A stretch of 64,000 bases of DNA from Vibrio zhanjiangensis (lineage in GTDB: Bacteria > Pseudomonadota > Gammaproteobacteria > Enterobacterales > Vibrionaceae): positions 1-64,000 of the forward strand of contig NZ_BSPW01000036.1 of assembly GCF_030161235.1 (NCBI RefSeq). The letters are read 5' to 3'. A model generated the notes under the pieces. That model was not told the DNA's origin. It was given only the letters and a program-made list of their open reading frames with translations, and searched no databases. The position numbers and the translations under genes are program-made. Below are positions 8,163 through 17,106 of this stretch, one piece after another. Position 1 is the stretch's first letter, and every line of letters starts with the position of its first letter.

Positions 8163-9209
8163 ATGAGATCGCTGTTTTTTCTTTCACTTGCCTTCACCAC
8201 GCAAGCTTTTTCAGCCCAGCCACCCAACACACCGATAAATATCTACATGTGGGAGGATACTATCTCACCCTATGTCGTGGAAGATTGGGAAACCTCAACA
8301 GGTATACCAATTGAACGGACCCATTTTGATAACGACGATGAGCGTAGTCTCTTGATGATGAAAAGTCTTCAACTGCCTTTTGACGTTATTATCTTAGACA
8401 ATGTCTCTGCACAAATATACGGTCGTTTAGGTGTATTTGAAGATCTACGCAATATCAAAAATCGCCAACATAATGGAAAAAAATGGTTACAAGCCTGTGG
8501 CGATTACGCGGTTCCATATTTCTGGGGAACGGTCGGCGTTGCCTATAGAAAAGACTTAGTACCAACCCCCCCTAAAACATGGAGTGAATTTGTTGTTCCT
8601 CCTAAGGAACTAGAAGGGCGCATAGGCATGATCGATGATAGCATCGAAAGCTTTCTTCCCGTATTGTATAGCTTGGGATTTCCGCCTGATGTAGATGACG
8701 CAACATTGATTGAAGCCGCTTACCCAAAAATACAAGCCTTCAACGATAAAGTATTAACCTATGAGTATTTACTTAGCTATGTAAGAAGTACTAAAAATAG
8801 TGATGAACTGGCTATGGCACTCGCCTACAGTGGCGATCAGTATTCTCTGAATCGATATTTCATTGGCGATAAATGGGATTTCACCATTCCCGATGGAGAA
8901 ATATTCATCTGGATTGATTGCCTTGCCATTAACAAACGTTCTACAAATCCCACAGGCGCTAAAGCCTTTTTGGAATATATTATGGACCCCGATGTGGCTG
9001 CAAAAAATGCAATTTTTATCAAAGCTTCAACTCCGAATGCCACAGCGCTAAAACAACTGCCCGATTGGTATAAGAATGATGCATCATTGTTTCCCGATCA
9101 GAAAAGAATCGAAGAAGGCAGGGTTGATAGTGAACTATCGGCTAAAAACATCAGCTTACGAGCTAAAATACTTAACCGCATTTTGAAATATCATGAAACT
9201 CAGTACTAG
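8163..9209 (+). CDS. nspS: Periplasmic polyamine-sensing protein NspS-like (PotD/PotF family)
   Basis: The 348-residue product is an extracellular solute-binding protein of the spermidine/putrescine type with a cleavable signal peptide ending near residue 18 (AFSA) and the family start INIYMWEDTISPYV. No transporter genes are nearby. Instead it overlaps by 17 bp a membrane GGDEF-EAL gene, which is exactly the V. cholerae nspS-mbaA arrangement. There NspS binds norspermidine or spermidine and controls MbaA, and hence biofilm formation. So the likely job is sensing, not uptake; ligand preference cannot be read here. The ATG at 8163 has a poorly spaced GGAG 13 bp upstream, within a 5-codon frame (8144-8161) that ends just before it. 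Confidence 0.88.
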   Translation: MRSLFFLSLAFTTQAFSAQPPNTPINIYMWEDTISPYVVEDWETSTGIPIERTHFDNDDERSLLMMKSLQLPFDVIILDNVSAQIYGRLGVFEDLRNIKNRQHNGKKWLQACGDYAVPYFWGTVGVAYRKDLVPTPPKTWSEFVVPPKELEGRIGMIDDSIESFLPVLYSLGFPPDVDDATLIEAAYPKIQAFNDKVLTYEYLLSYVRSTKNSDELAMALAYSGDQYSLNRYFIGDKWDFTIPDGEIFIWIDCLAINKRSTNPTGAKAFLEYIMDPDVAAKNAIFIKASTPNATALKQLPDWYKNDASLFPDQKRIEEGRVDSELSAKNISLRAKILNRILKYHETQY

Positions 9210-11538
9210 AGTACTAATGCTAGTATCACCAGTCATTCTAATTAGTGCTGCGTTTTCTAGCTATGGTATATATTACGATCAGAAAGATGCGTTAATCAAA
9301 CGCGAAAACAGCTACCTGCAACTAACGATGGAAAAGCTCGCTGGGCATTTTCGTCAATCCGTTGCTTTATTAAATAGCTATTCTCTTACCCTAACAAAAA
9401 GCGATATTATCCGTCATTATTTCACCAAAGAAGATAACCCGTATCGTGAAATGGAACTGATAGAGACATTACAAACGACAATTGCGAGTCTTCAGGTCAA
9501 TTCACAGAGTGATGTCGCCGTTGCTATTTTGGATAACACTCGTACTCCATTGTTTTATGCCGATAGCCAGCTTGATCCGTTCTCTAAGCTAGATAAATAT
9601 GTACATAAGTTCGTCAATACCAATTATCGACTAACGGGTAATAGCTCTTTTATTGGGTTTACCCAAAACCATCAAGGTCAGAGCATTCTTATACGTTATG
9701 ACGTGTTAGATACAGATACCTTGATGTCCCCCCTAAGTTACAATAAAGATCATGTATTTTTTGTGGTTGTTTACTTGTCATTAGATAAATTTGATCAGCT
9801 AAAACACATTATCGAGTTTGACAATGATACAAGTATCTTTTTCAGTGATGCCCCTGTAATCAAAACTGGGTTAACTCAATCGGTTGAACTACTCCCAGAT
9901 TTTTATGCTGTGTTGGACCCCGCTCAATACTTACTAACTAACCAGCTTTACACCATTAAGCAAAGACTAGTCCTCTTTTTTGGTGCATCCACTGTCGTCA
10001 CGATTTTTATCCTGCTTTTTCTACTTCATAACCGAGTAGTCAGTCCGATTATTTTCTTAGACAAGCAGCTAAGACAAGTAGAACGACGTCAACGACATAA
10101 TATTCAGCGTCTAAGCACCAACGATGAAATAGGAAGGCTATCGGTTCGCTTCTATGATATGTACAAGGAGTTAAATTCTAGCTATCAAAAAACCAAAGCA
10201 ATGGCTGAGAATGACCACTTAACTCAACTTGCCAATCGTTATCAGTTTCAAACATGTGCAGAGCAAACTATTAAAGATGGCCACCAGTGTGCACAAGCCT
10301 GGATTTTATACATTGACTTGGATAATTTTAAATATGTTAACGATAAATACGGTCATCATGTCGGAGACTCGCTATTAATTGATTTTGCAGAACATATCCG
10401 TAAAGTCAGTAGTATTTATGAAAAGCAATACGCCAGCAAATGTCTTGCATCACGCCTTTCTGGGGATGAGTTCGCTATTTTTATCTCCTCTGCACATCAA
10501 AACGATTATTCGTATCATCTTGCTGAGGATATCTTAGAGCCAATACAAAACCCTCAAGGATCTCCTTTGGGCAACTTTCCTATAACTGCCAGTATTGGAA
10601 TAGCAACCTATCCTGAAGATGGCGAAGACATAGAGAAATTACTTTCCAATGCAGATACTGCTATGTACCAAGCCAAACGAGCAGGTAAAAATCAAATAGC
10701 AAGATACTCGCAAGAACTTGATGAAATCGTTCGGCGAAGAAACCAAATAGAGCAAGCTCTTAGAAATGGTGAATTCGATCATGAATTTTCTCTGATGTAT
10801 CAACCATATTTTGATCGTTCGGGAGACAACATTGTTGGGGTTGAAGCATTGCTGCGTTGGTTCTCACCCAACGTGGGTAAAGTGAACCCAGCGGAGTTTA
10901 TCCCAATTTCAGAAAAAACAGGCTTATTTGGTAAAATAGATCGCTGGGTTATTCAGCAAGCATTTAAAGATTTCAGTGAGTTACAAGAGTGTTTTGGTCA
11001 CTCTCTTCAACTCTCAATAAACTTATCGTCTGCTGAACTCGATTCCAGACAACTCGCGAGGGACATACAAAATGCCGCTAAAAAATACCATGTCGAGCCA
11101 AGCTTAGTTGATTTCGAAATTACTGAAACGTTTGCTACGGATTCGCAAAGTTACTCTCTCCTGCATGAGCTCTCTTTAATGGGGTTCAAACTTGCCATTG
11201 ACGATTTCGGCTCCGGTTATACGTCGATCACTCAATTGGTACAATACCCAGTTCAAAAGATAAAGCTTGATAGAGAGTTTCTTACGACTTTAATCAAAAC
11301 TGATAACCAAAAAGTCATCAAACCTTTGGTTGAACTGTGCCACTCTCAATCAATGATAGTAACAGCAGAAGGAATAGAGTCGATATCGATGTTAAACTGG
11401 CTGGCAGAAAACCAATGTGATTACATGCAAGGTTATTTTCTATCTCCTCCTCTGTCATTACCGGAGTTAAAATGTCTCAATCAAGTACAAAAAAGGTATG
11501 AGAATGTCAGTGAAGAAAGTTGTTATCACTTCTCTTAA
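9193..11538 (+). CDS. mbaA: Membrane GGDEF-EAL cyclic-di-GMP enzyme MbaA-like
   Basis: The 781-residue product has a membrane segment at about 5-27, a periplasmic sensor region to about 256, a second membrane segment (257-278), a HAMP-like linker, a GGDEF domain (338-500) and an EAL domain (515-760). The cyclase motif reads SGDEF, usually active. No RxxD product-inhibition site precedes it. The EAL domain keeps all the usual catalytic residues: EALLRW, INLS, ITET, IDDFGSGYT, KLDREF, AEGIE, MQGY. V. cholerae MbaA is a phosphodiesterase that shifts to cyclase activity when NspS with polyamine docks on its periplasmic domain. The overlap with nspS and the gene order support the same pairing here. 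yjjX overlaps its 3' end. Confidence 0.9.
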   Translation: MKLSTRVLMLVSPVILISAAFSSYGIYYDQKDALIKRENSYLQLTMEKLAGHFRQSVALLNSYSLTLTKSDIIRHYFTKEDNPYREMELIETLQTTIASLQVNSQSDVAVAILDNTRTPLFYADSQLDPFSKLDKYVHKFVNTNYRLTGNSSFIGFTQNHQGQSILIRYDVLDTDTLMSPLSYNKDHVFFVVVYLSLDKFDQLKHIIEFDNDTSIFFSDAPVIKTGLTQSVELLPDFYAVLDPAQYLLTNQLYTIKQRLVLFFGASTVVTIFILLFLLHNRVVSPIIFLDKQLRQVERRQRHNIQRLSTNDEIGRLSVRFYDMYKELNSSYQKTKAMAENDHLTQLANRYQFQTCAEQTIKDGHQCAQAWILYIDLDNFKYVNDKYGHHVGDSLLIDFAEHIRKVSSIYEKQYASKCLASRLSGDEFAIFISSAHQNDYSYHLAEDILEPIQNPQGSPLGNFPITASIGIATYPEDGEDIEKLLSNADTAMYQAKRAGKNQIARYSQELDEIVRRRNQIEQALRNGEFDHEFSLMYQPYFDRSGDNIVGVEALLRWFSPNVGKVNPAEFIPISEKTGLFGKIDRWVIQQAFKDFSELQECFGHSLQLSINLSSAELDSRQLARDIQNAAKKYHVEPSLVDFEITETFATDSQSYSLLHELSLMGFKLAIDDFGSGYTSITQLVQYPVQKIKLDREFLTTLIKTDNQKVIKPLVELCHSQSMIVTAEGIESISMLNWLAENQCDYMQGYFLSPPLSLPELKCLNQVQKRYENVSEESCYHFS

Positions 11539-12037
11539 TCCTGCGAAAAAAAAAGCGGTCGAAAGTGCCTTTAAGGCTGTTTTTGGTTCGCAGCACTTTG
11601 AGTTTCTCACGATTCATGTACCAAGTGGTGTCGCGGATCAGCCCATGAGTAACGAAGAAACCCGTATAGGCGCTCTCAATCGAGTCAAAGCTGCAAAAGA
11701 GCAGCAACCTCAAGCAGACTATTATGTTGGCCTTGAAGCTGGAATTGAGGAAAACACGACTTTTGCTTGGATGGTGATTGAATCGGCGACACAAAGAGGC
11801 GAATCTCGTTCAGCTAGCCTGATGCTGCCACCGCTAGTATTAGAAAAATTGACTCAAGCCAATGAGCTTGGCGATGTGATGGATGAAGTATTTGGCACAG
11901 AGAATATTAAACAAAAAGGCGGAGCCATCAGTTTACTGACTCATGATCAACTAACTCGCAGTAGTGTCTATCATCAGGCTTTAGTGTTAGCACTCATTCC
12001 ATTCTCCAATCCTGAGTACTTTCCCAACAATCTATAA
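11504..12037 (+). CDS. yjjX: Inosine/xanthosine triphosphatase (YjjX family)
   Basis: YjjX hydrolyses ITP and XTP, clearing deaminated purine nucleotides. The product (178 residues from 11504) begins VVITSLNPAKKKAVESAF, the NTPase-family nucleotide-binding start, and contains YYVGLEAGIE, EDVMDEVFG-like acidic residues (GDVMDEVFG) and a C-terminal KGGAISLLT, all family marks. The ATG at 11504 is preferred over that at 11498 because AAGG lies about 8 bp before it. The start lies 35 bp inside mbaA, so translation is probably coupled to it, although no functional link to cyclic-di-GMP is known. Confidence 0.9.
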   Translation: MSVKKVVITSLNPAKKKAVESAFKAVFGSQHFEFLTIHVPSGVADQPMSNEETRIGALNRVKAAKEQQPQADYYVGLEAGIEENTTFAWMVIESATQRGESRSASLMLPPLVLEKLTQANELGDVMDEVFGTENIKQKGGAISLLTHDQLTRSSVYHQALVLALIPFSNPEYFPNNL

Positions 12038-12048
12038 ACAGTAAGCTA

Positions 12049-12348
12049 TCATGACTTAAGGCCCAAAAGTGAGCTAATTTGGGCTTTTTCATTTTCTGAC
12101 TTTAGTTTAAGTTCATTTGAACCCCGTGTTATTGTCGCTACCCCTACCCCCAGTTTATTGCTAATTTGCCTTTGTGAAAGCTCACCTTTTAGCAGTTCAC
12201 AACAAATATTGACTCGAGAAATCAAAGCTTCTCGCTCGTCGGCAGTCAATAGCATAGTGAGTAGCATCTCATGTTGATTAGATTCAGTGCTGCTCTTTAT
12301 AAGGTCCAGAATCTGTTGCCACTCATTGTATTCAGCTTGTGTCAGCAT
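12049..12348 (-). CDS. trpR: Trp operon repressor TrpR
   Basis: TrpR is a small all-helical dimer that binds operators when loaded with tryptophan. The 99-residue product matches the family along its length: LTADEREALISRVNIC, then the helix-turn-helix LSQRQISNKLGVGVATITRG with the conserved ATITRGSN. E. coli TrpR has 108 residues, the difference being at the N terminus. It follows slt by 29 bp in the same direction, the slt-trpR order also found in E. coli, and is probably cotranscribed with it. It is convergent with yjjX. Confidence 0.96.
   Translation of the reverse strand: MLTQAEYNEWQQILDLIKSSTESNQHEMLLTMLLTADEREALISRVNICCELLKGELSQRQISNKLGVGVATITRGSNELKLKSENEKAQISSLLGLKS
12061..12089 (+). 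terminator. Terminator of the nspS-mbaA-yjjX transcript
   Basis: GCCCAAA and TTTGGGC pair around a 10-nt loop and are followed by TTTTTC. The hairpin lies inside the last codons of the convergent trpR gene, so one sequence serves both strands. Confidence 0.6.
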
Positions 12349-12377
12349 TTACTGTTCAATCCCAAGATTACTTAAAA

Positions 12378-14333
12378 CTAATATCTGGTCTCAATCTCAT
12401 GTTGATTGAGAAAGGCACCATCAACCCCTAACAAATCACGATAGTATGTTTCAAACATCAAAATGTTCTGCACATAGCCGCGTGTTTCTTTGATTGGGAT
12501 AGCTTCTATAAAAGCATATGCATCTAGTCGGCCCTGTGTGCGTTCCCGCCAAGTTTTCACTCGGTTTGGCCCCGCATTATACGCAGCAAATGCAAAAACT
12601 CGATTATTATCGTACCTTTCTAACAAGCCTTTTAGGTAGTGACTCCCTATCTCAATATTTTTTCCCACTTCATACAATTCATTGCTACTCCTGTACATAA
12701 GTTGATACTTACGCGCAGTATACTTAGCCGTAGATGGCATAACTTGCATGATGCCTCTCGCTCCCACAGGAGATCTTGCAAGGACATCGAGCGCACTTTC
12801 TTGTCTGGCGACAGACATCAAGGTAATTGGATCAATGCTGTGCTTTTCACCATAAAAATCAAACCACCAGCGATGAGCAACTGGGAAACGGAGCTCTATA
12901 TTGTCCCACATCTTAGCTTGAATACTGGCTTGCACTGACAGATGAGACCACTGCTTATTCGCCGCATATGCTGCTAACATCTCTTTCTGCTCGTCATCGG
13001 CACGGTCAAGTAACCATTCCCATTCATTTTTGGCTGCTGTAATTTTCTCTCTTTCTATTAACTCTTCAATTCTTATTAAGGCAGTACGAAAAGGCTGTAC
13101 AGCCTCTTGATGAAACGAAATCGTAGAGACTGGATAATTAATCGATCGTTTGATTTCTTTCGCAGCCGCAACACTATAAAAGTTTCGCTGACCAACGATC
13201 TGCTCAAGGCGCTCACTACCCTGCTTCGTTTTGCCCTTCGCTAATTCACTTCGACCCAACCAGTATTGCCACCGCAAACTACTCTGGTTACTCTCTGGTA
13301 ACAACGTAATCCAATTAATGACACCCTGCCAGTCGGCATCTTGAATCGCAAGACGAATCCTTCTTTCAATCAATTTATTGTTGGTTGATGAGGCGATTTT
13401 TTTATCACGCCATCGTTGTTGCAACAAAGAGTCCGTGTTCATTAACCTAAATGATAAATAATCAGCAAGCGCCTGAGATTGTTCGATTGACATGTTTTGC
13501 GCAGAGACAACTTGCTCAAAAGCACTAAATGCTTTTTTGATATCTTTACGAGCCAGCTTTTTTAAAGCCATGGCAGTAACAGAGCGATACCAATCGTTCT
13601 CTGAGTGTTCAAGAGCAAACTCCAACACTCGCTCTGGATGAGTAAACAACACTTTTATTTCTTCAGCTTGAACTTTTGCTTTACTTGTTCGAAGTTGTCT
13701 ACTCAAGTAATTCATCAATGAGCCGTTGCGAGCTTCAAAAGCGAGCTGCATTCGCTCAAGAATATGTTGATCAGTTCTTGAGCCTGATTGGTCCCATGCG
13801 CTAAAAAGAGAATCACATGCGTCAGATATACTTTCCCCTGATTGCCAAAGTTTTTCTGCGCCTTTAAAGGCTACCTCGCGATTTCCTGTTCGATAAAGCG
13901 CGTAATAATAGTGGCATTGATAAGATTCCCCTCGAGGCTCAACTGTCTGAAAATCAGATAATTTCTTCCACAGTCCTCTTTGCGCAAGACCATCAATATA
14001 GGGCGCACGAATTCGCCCAGAAAAAGGAAGAGTTTTGTATTTCTCAATAAAGTTTTCAACTTCCGCAGGTGTTCTTTGAGCAATATTAATCAAGAATGCT
14101 CGGTAATCAGTATAAGGTGTTAAAGGGTAGTCCTTGATTTGATCTCGAATGTTAACGTATTCAGACACACTTCCTTTGTCGAGCAGTCGCTGAGCCTTAT
14201 CATAGACAGCTCGCTGCTGTTGTAAGTCGTTGGCCCAAGCATGTGCTGTGATAGCTGCGCAACAAGCCAGCATGACACGTAAGGGGAGTAATGGAAAAAT
14301 ACCATGCAGCGACTTAGGAAACGTTAGCGTCAT
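12378..14333 (-). CDS. slt: Soluble lytic murein transglycosylase Slt70
   Basis: Slt cleaves the MurNAc-GlcNAc bond of peptidoglycan in the periplasm, giving 1,6-anhydro-muropeptides. The 651-residue product has an N-terminal signal peptide (to about residue 35, AHAWA), a long superhelical domain and a C-terminal lysozyme-like domain with RQESAL (catalytic Glu near 505) followed by SPVGARGIMQVMPSTA and AYNAGPNRV, the family-1 transglycosylase motifs. Length fits the 645-residue E. coli enzyme. Its products feed the recycling enzymes encoded nearby (nagZ, anmK, murQ). trpR follows in the same direction. Confidence 0.95.
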   Translation of the reverse strand: MTLTFPKSLHGIFPLLPLRVMLACCAAITAHAWANDLQQQRAVYDKAQRLLDKGSVSEYVNIRDQIKDYPLTPYTDYRAFLINIAQRTPAEVENFIEKYKTLPFSGRIRAPYIDGLAQRGLWKKLSDFQTVEPRGESYQCHYYYALYRTGNREVAFKGAEKLWQSGESISDACDSLFSAWDQSGSRTDQHILERMQLAFEARNGSLMNYLSRQLRTSKAKVQAEEIKVLFTHPERVLEFALEHSENDWYRSVTAMALKKLARKDIKKAFSAFEQVVSAQNMSIEQSQALADYLSFRLMNTDSLLQQRWRDKKIASSTNNKLIERRIRLAIQDADWQGVINWITLLPESNQSSLRWQYWLGRSELAKGKTKQGSERLEQIVGQRNFYSVAAAKEIKRSINYPVSTISFHQEAVQPFRTALIRIEELIEREKITAAKNEWEWLLDRADDEQKEMLAAYAANKQWSHLSVQASIQAKMWDNIELRFPVAHRWWFDFYGEKHSIDPITLMSVARQESALDVLARSPVGARGIMQVMPSTAKYTARKYQLMYRSSNELYEVGKNIEIGSHYLKGLLERYDNNRVFAFAAYNAGPNRVKTWRERTQGRLDAYAFIEAIPIKETRGYVQNILMFETYYRDLLGVDGAFLNQHEIETRY

Positions 14334-14791
14334 AAGTTCTCATCCCTTAGATAAACTAAATATTTATATCGCGGTATGTACTTGTATTCACCAAACATCT
14401 AAAACAGGCAATAATACAATGTATTGCTGGGCTTTTTATTGCACTTACACTTCGATTTTCAGTGTTTCATTCGTTGAAGCTTACTATTTAAGAATAGCCC
14501 CATAAAACAAGACACGCCTCACAAAAAGCGACCTAGAAACCTCTTTTTGAGATTATCAAACCACCTGTATCTAGGCCAGAGTATAAATCTACCGCCATTT
14601 TAAACAGAACCGTAACCTAACTAGATATAAATACCAATAAAATCACATCAATGTGACAAATGTAATGAAAATCCATAAAATAAAAAACAAAATAATCAGG
14701 AGAATAACCTAACAAAGTGAAGGTAACAAAGCCTCTCAACTTAGTATAAAATGCCCTTCTATTTAATCTCATAGTCTAGGGACAATCGGCA
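14334..14791. other. slt-ettA divergent intergenic region
   Basis: This 458-bp AT-rich spacer lies between divergent genes and must hold both promoters. A TATAAAAT box at about 14744-14751 is the best -10 candidate for ettA, but no clear -35 precedes it. GCAATA and TATTGC form a weak repeat at about 14408-14427. No coding sequence is visible. Confidence 0.5.
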
Positions 14792-16459
14792 ATGGCTGAA
14801 TACGTATATACCATGTCTCGGGTGAGCAAAGTTGTGCCACCTAAACGTCAAATTCTCAAAGATATTTCGCTAAGCTTTTTTCCAGGTGCAAAGATCGGCG
14901 TACTCGGTCTGAACGGCGCAGGTAAATCCACTTTACTTCGCATCATGGCTGGTATAGATACAGATATCGATGGTGAGGCTCGTCCTCAACCCGGATTAAA
15001 CGTTGGCTATCTACCTCAGGAACCAGTACTTGACGAATCCAAAACCGTTCGTGAAATTGTTGAGGAAGCGGTCTCCGATGTTGCTGGTGCAATGAAACGT
15101 CTCGATGAAGTATATGCTGCCTACGCTGAACCTGATGCCGATTTTGATGCCTTGGCAAAAGAACAAGGTGAACTGGAAGCATTAATTCAAGCCAAAGACG
15201 GACATAACCTAGATAATGCTCTTGAAAGAGCGGCTGATGCACTGCGTTTGCCAGAGTGGGACGCACAAATAAAACATCTCTCTGGTGGTGAAAGACGCCG
15301 AGTTGCGATATGCCGTTTATTGCTAGAAAAACCTGATATGTTGCTGCTTGACGAACCAACCAACCATCTTGATGCAGAATCTGTAGCTTGGCTTGAACGC
15401 TTCCTAGTCGACTATACAGGGACCGTAGTGGCTATTACCCACGACCGCTACTTCCTTGATAATGCTGCGGGCTGGATTCTTGAATTAGACAGAGGTGAAG
15501 GTATTCCTTGGCAAGGAAATTACACGTCATGGCTAGAGCAAAAAGACGCACGTCTACAGCAAGAAGCTTCTCAAGAAAAAGCGCGACAAAAGACTATTGA
15601 AAAAGAACTTGAATGGGTTCGCCAGAATCCAAAAGGTCGCCAAGCCAAATCAAAAGCTCGTATGGCTCGGTTTGAGGAACTACAAAGTAACGATCATCAA
15701 AAACGTAATGAAACGAATGAATTGTTCATTCCGCCAGGTGAACGTTTGGGTGATAAAGTTATTGACGTAAAAAATATCACTAAGTCCTTTGACGGACGCG
15801 TATTGATCGACGATCTATCGTTTAGTATGCCGAAAGGCGCGATCGTTGGAATTATAGGTGCCAACGGGGCAGGTAAGTCAACACTATTTAAGATGCTTAG
15901 TGGTGTAGAACAGCCTGATTCGGGAACGATTGAAATGGGAGAGACCGTTAAACTCGCTTCAGTAGATCAGTTTCGAGACAGTATGGATGATACAAAAACC
16001 GTCTTCCAAGAGATCTCAGAAGGTGCTGATATCATCAAGATCAACAATTTTGAAATTCCCGCTCGTGCATACTGCTCTCGATTTAACTTTAAAGGCAGTG
16101 ATCAGCAAAAAGTTATTGGTGAGCTATCAGGAGGAGAGCGTAACCGAGTGCACCTAGCCAAACTGTTAAAAGCTGGCGGCAATGTATTGTTACTTGATGA
16201 GCCAACCAACGATCTGGATGTGGAAACGCTCAGAGCATTGGAAGAGGCACTACTAGAATTCCCTGGCTGTGCCATGGTTATCTCCCACGACCGCTGGTTC
16301 TTAGACCGTATTGCAACTCACATTATTGACTATCGTGATGAAGGTCAGGTCAACTTCTACGAAGGTAACTATACTGAGTATATGGAATGGCTGAAGAAAA
16401 CGTTAGGCCCCGATGCAGCGGAACCTCATCGAATCAAATATAAGCGCATGTCTAAATAA
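14792..16459 (+). CDS. ettA: Energy-dependent translational throttle protein EttA (ABC-F)
   Basis: EttA is a soluble ABC-F ATPase that binds the ribosomal E site and gates the first elongation step according to the ATP/ADP ratio. The 555-residue product, identical in length to the E. coli protein, has two ABC modules: Walker A GLNGAGKST near 40, signature LSGGERRR, Walker B MLLLDEPTNHLD; then GANGAGKST near 355, LSGGERNR and VLLLDEPTNDLD. Between them is the basic ribosome-contacting linker (KELEWVRQNPKGRQAKSKAR). There are no membrane segments. It is a single-gene unit closed by a terminator at 16481-16508. Confidence 0.97.
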   Translation: MAEYVYTMSRVSKVVPPKRQILKDISLSFFPGAKIGVLGLNGAGKSTLLRIMAGIDTDIDGEARPQPGLNVGYLPQEPVLDESKTVREIVEEAVSDVAGAMKRLDEVYAAYAEPDADFDALAKEQGELEALIQAKDGHNLDNALERAADALRLPEWDAQIKHLSGGERRRVAICRLLLEKPDMLLLDEPTNHLDAESVAWLERFLVDYTGTVVAITHDRYFLDNAAGWILELDRGEGIPWQGNYTSWLEQKDARLQQEASQEKARQKTIEKELEWVRQNPKGRQAKSKARMARFEELQSNDHQKRNETNELFIPPGERLGDKVIDVKNITKSFDGRVLIDDLSFSMPKGAIVGIIGANGAGKSTLFKMLSGVEQPDSGTIEMGETVKLASVDQFRDSMDDTKTVFQEISEGADIIKINNFEIPARAYCSRFNFKGSDQQKVIGELSGGERNRVHLAKLLKAGGNVLLLDEPTNDLDVETLRALEEALLEFPGCAMVISHDRWFLDRIATHIIDYRDEGQVNFYEGNYTEYMEWLKKTLGPDAAEPHRIKYKRMSK

Positions 16460-16480
16460 CGATTGCTTATTATTCGTACC

Positions 16481-16508
16481 AAGGCCGCCTAGATTAGCGG
16501 CCTTATTT
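16481..16508 (+). terminator. ettA terminator
   Basis: AAGGCCGC and GCGGCCTT make an 8-bp GC-rich stem with an 8-nt loop, followed by ATTTC, 21 bp after the ettA stop. The T tract is short. Confidence 0.65.
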
Positions 16509-16610
16509 CTATCACCACTGCAGACTTTCATATTATTGAAATTACTGCATTTGTGGGAGTCATTCTTAAGGGATAATCTTGAATATTGAGTATGACAGAG
16601 AGAAATAACC

Positions 16611-16982
16611 ATGATAGAACGCCGACAGTTTTCGCGAATTATTTACCAAACACCAGCGGTATTATCGCAAAACAACAAAGTAGTAGATTGCTTTATTTGC
16701 GACCTGTCACTACACGGATTGTTACTGACATCAGATAATGCTGATGAGTTAAGTCTTAATTCTATGGTGGATGTCGAGTTCTCACTTCAAGACACTGATA
16801 TAAAAATAGAATTAGTAGGAAAAGTCGTTGGACTAAACAGTAACGTAATACGTTTGAGTATTGACCATATTGATATTGAAAGTATTGGCTATCTCAAAAG
16901 GTTAATCGAGTTAAACGTAGGAGACGATGATCTATTACACAGAGATATCGAGCACTTAACAGACTTAGGTGAATACACCTGA
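16611..16982 (+). CDS. PilZ-domain protein (PlzA-like)
   Basis: The 123-residue product is a single PilZ domain. It has the two cyclic-di-GMP ligand motifs in standard form: RRQFSR at residues 4-9 (RxxxR) and DLSLHG near 31-36 (D/NxSxxG). The remainder is beta-rich, followed by an acidic C-terminal tail. Position between ettA and tyrA matches, as far as I recall, the V. cholerae gene plzA. Binding capacity is inferred from the motifs only. No effector domain is attached, so it would have to act through a partner protein. It lies within 10 kb of the mbaA cyclic-di-GMP enzyme. Confidence 0.83.
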   Translation: MIERRQFSRIIYQTPAVLSQNNKVVDCFICDLSLHGLLLTSDNADELSLNSMVDVEFSLQDTDIKIELVGKVVGLNSNVIRLSIDHIDIESIGYLKRLIELNVGDDDLLHRDIEHLTDLGEYT

Positions 16983-17106
16983 CCGCCCCTACATACATTA
17001 AAACGAAAGCACTCACGGCAGCTCGCGTCCAAATAAGATATGACGCATTTTTCAATGAGCTTACTTAAACACAGCTCAATGCCAATTGTCCCCGCCAGAA
17101 TCATCC

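Noticed and set aside
14334-14791. TrpR operator near slt/ettA (AACTAG at about 14619)
   Set aside because: Only a half-site is present, with no symmetric partner. It is not adjacent to a Trp-related promoter.
16403-16612. Minus-strand 69-codon frame across the ettA terminator
   Set aside because: It runs through the ettA 3' end and terminator hairpin and has no family features.
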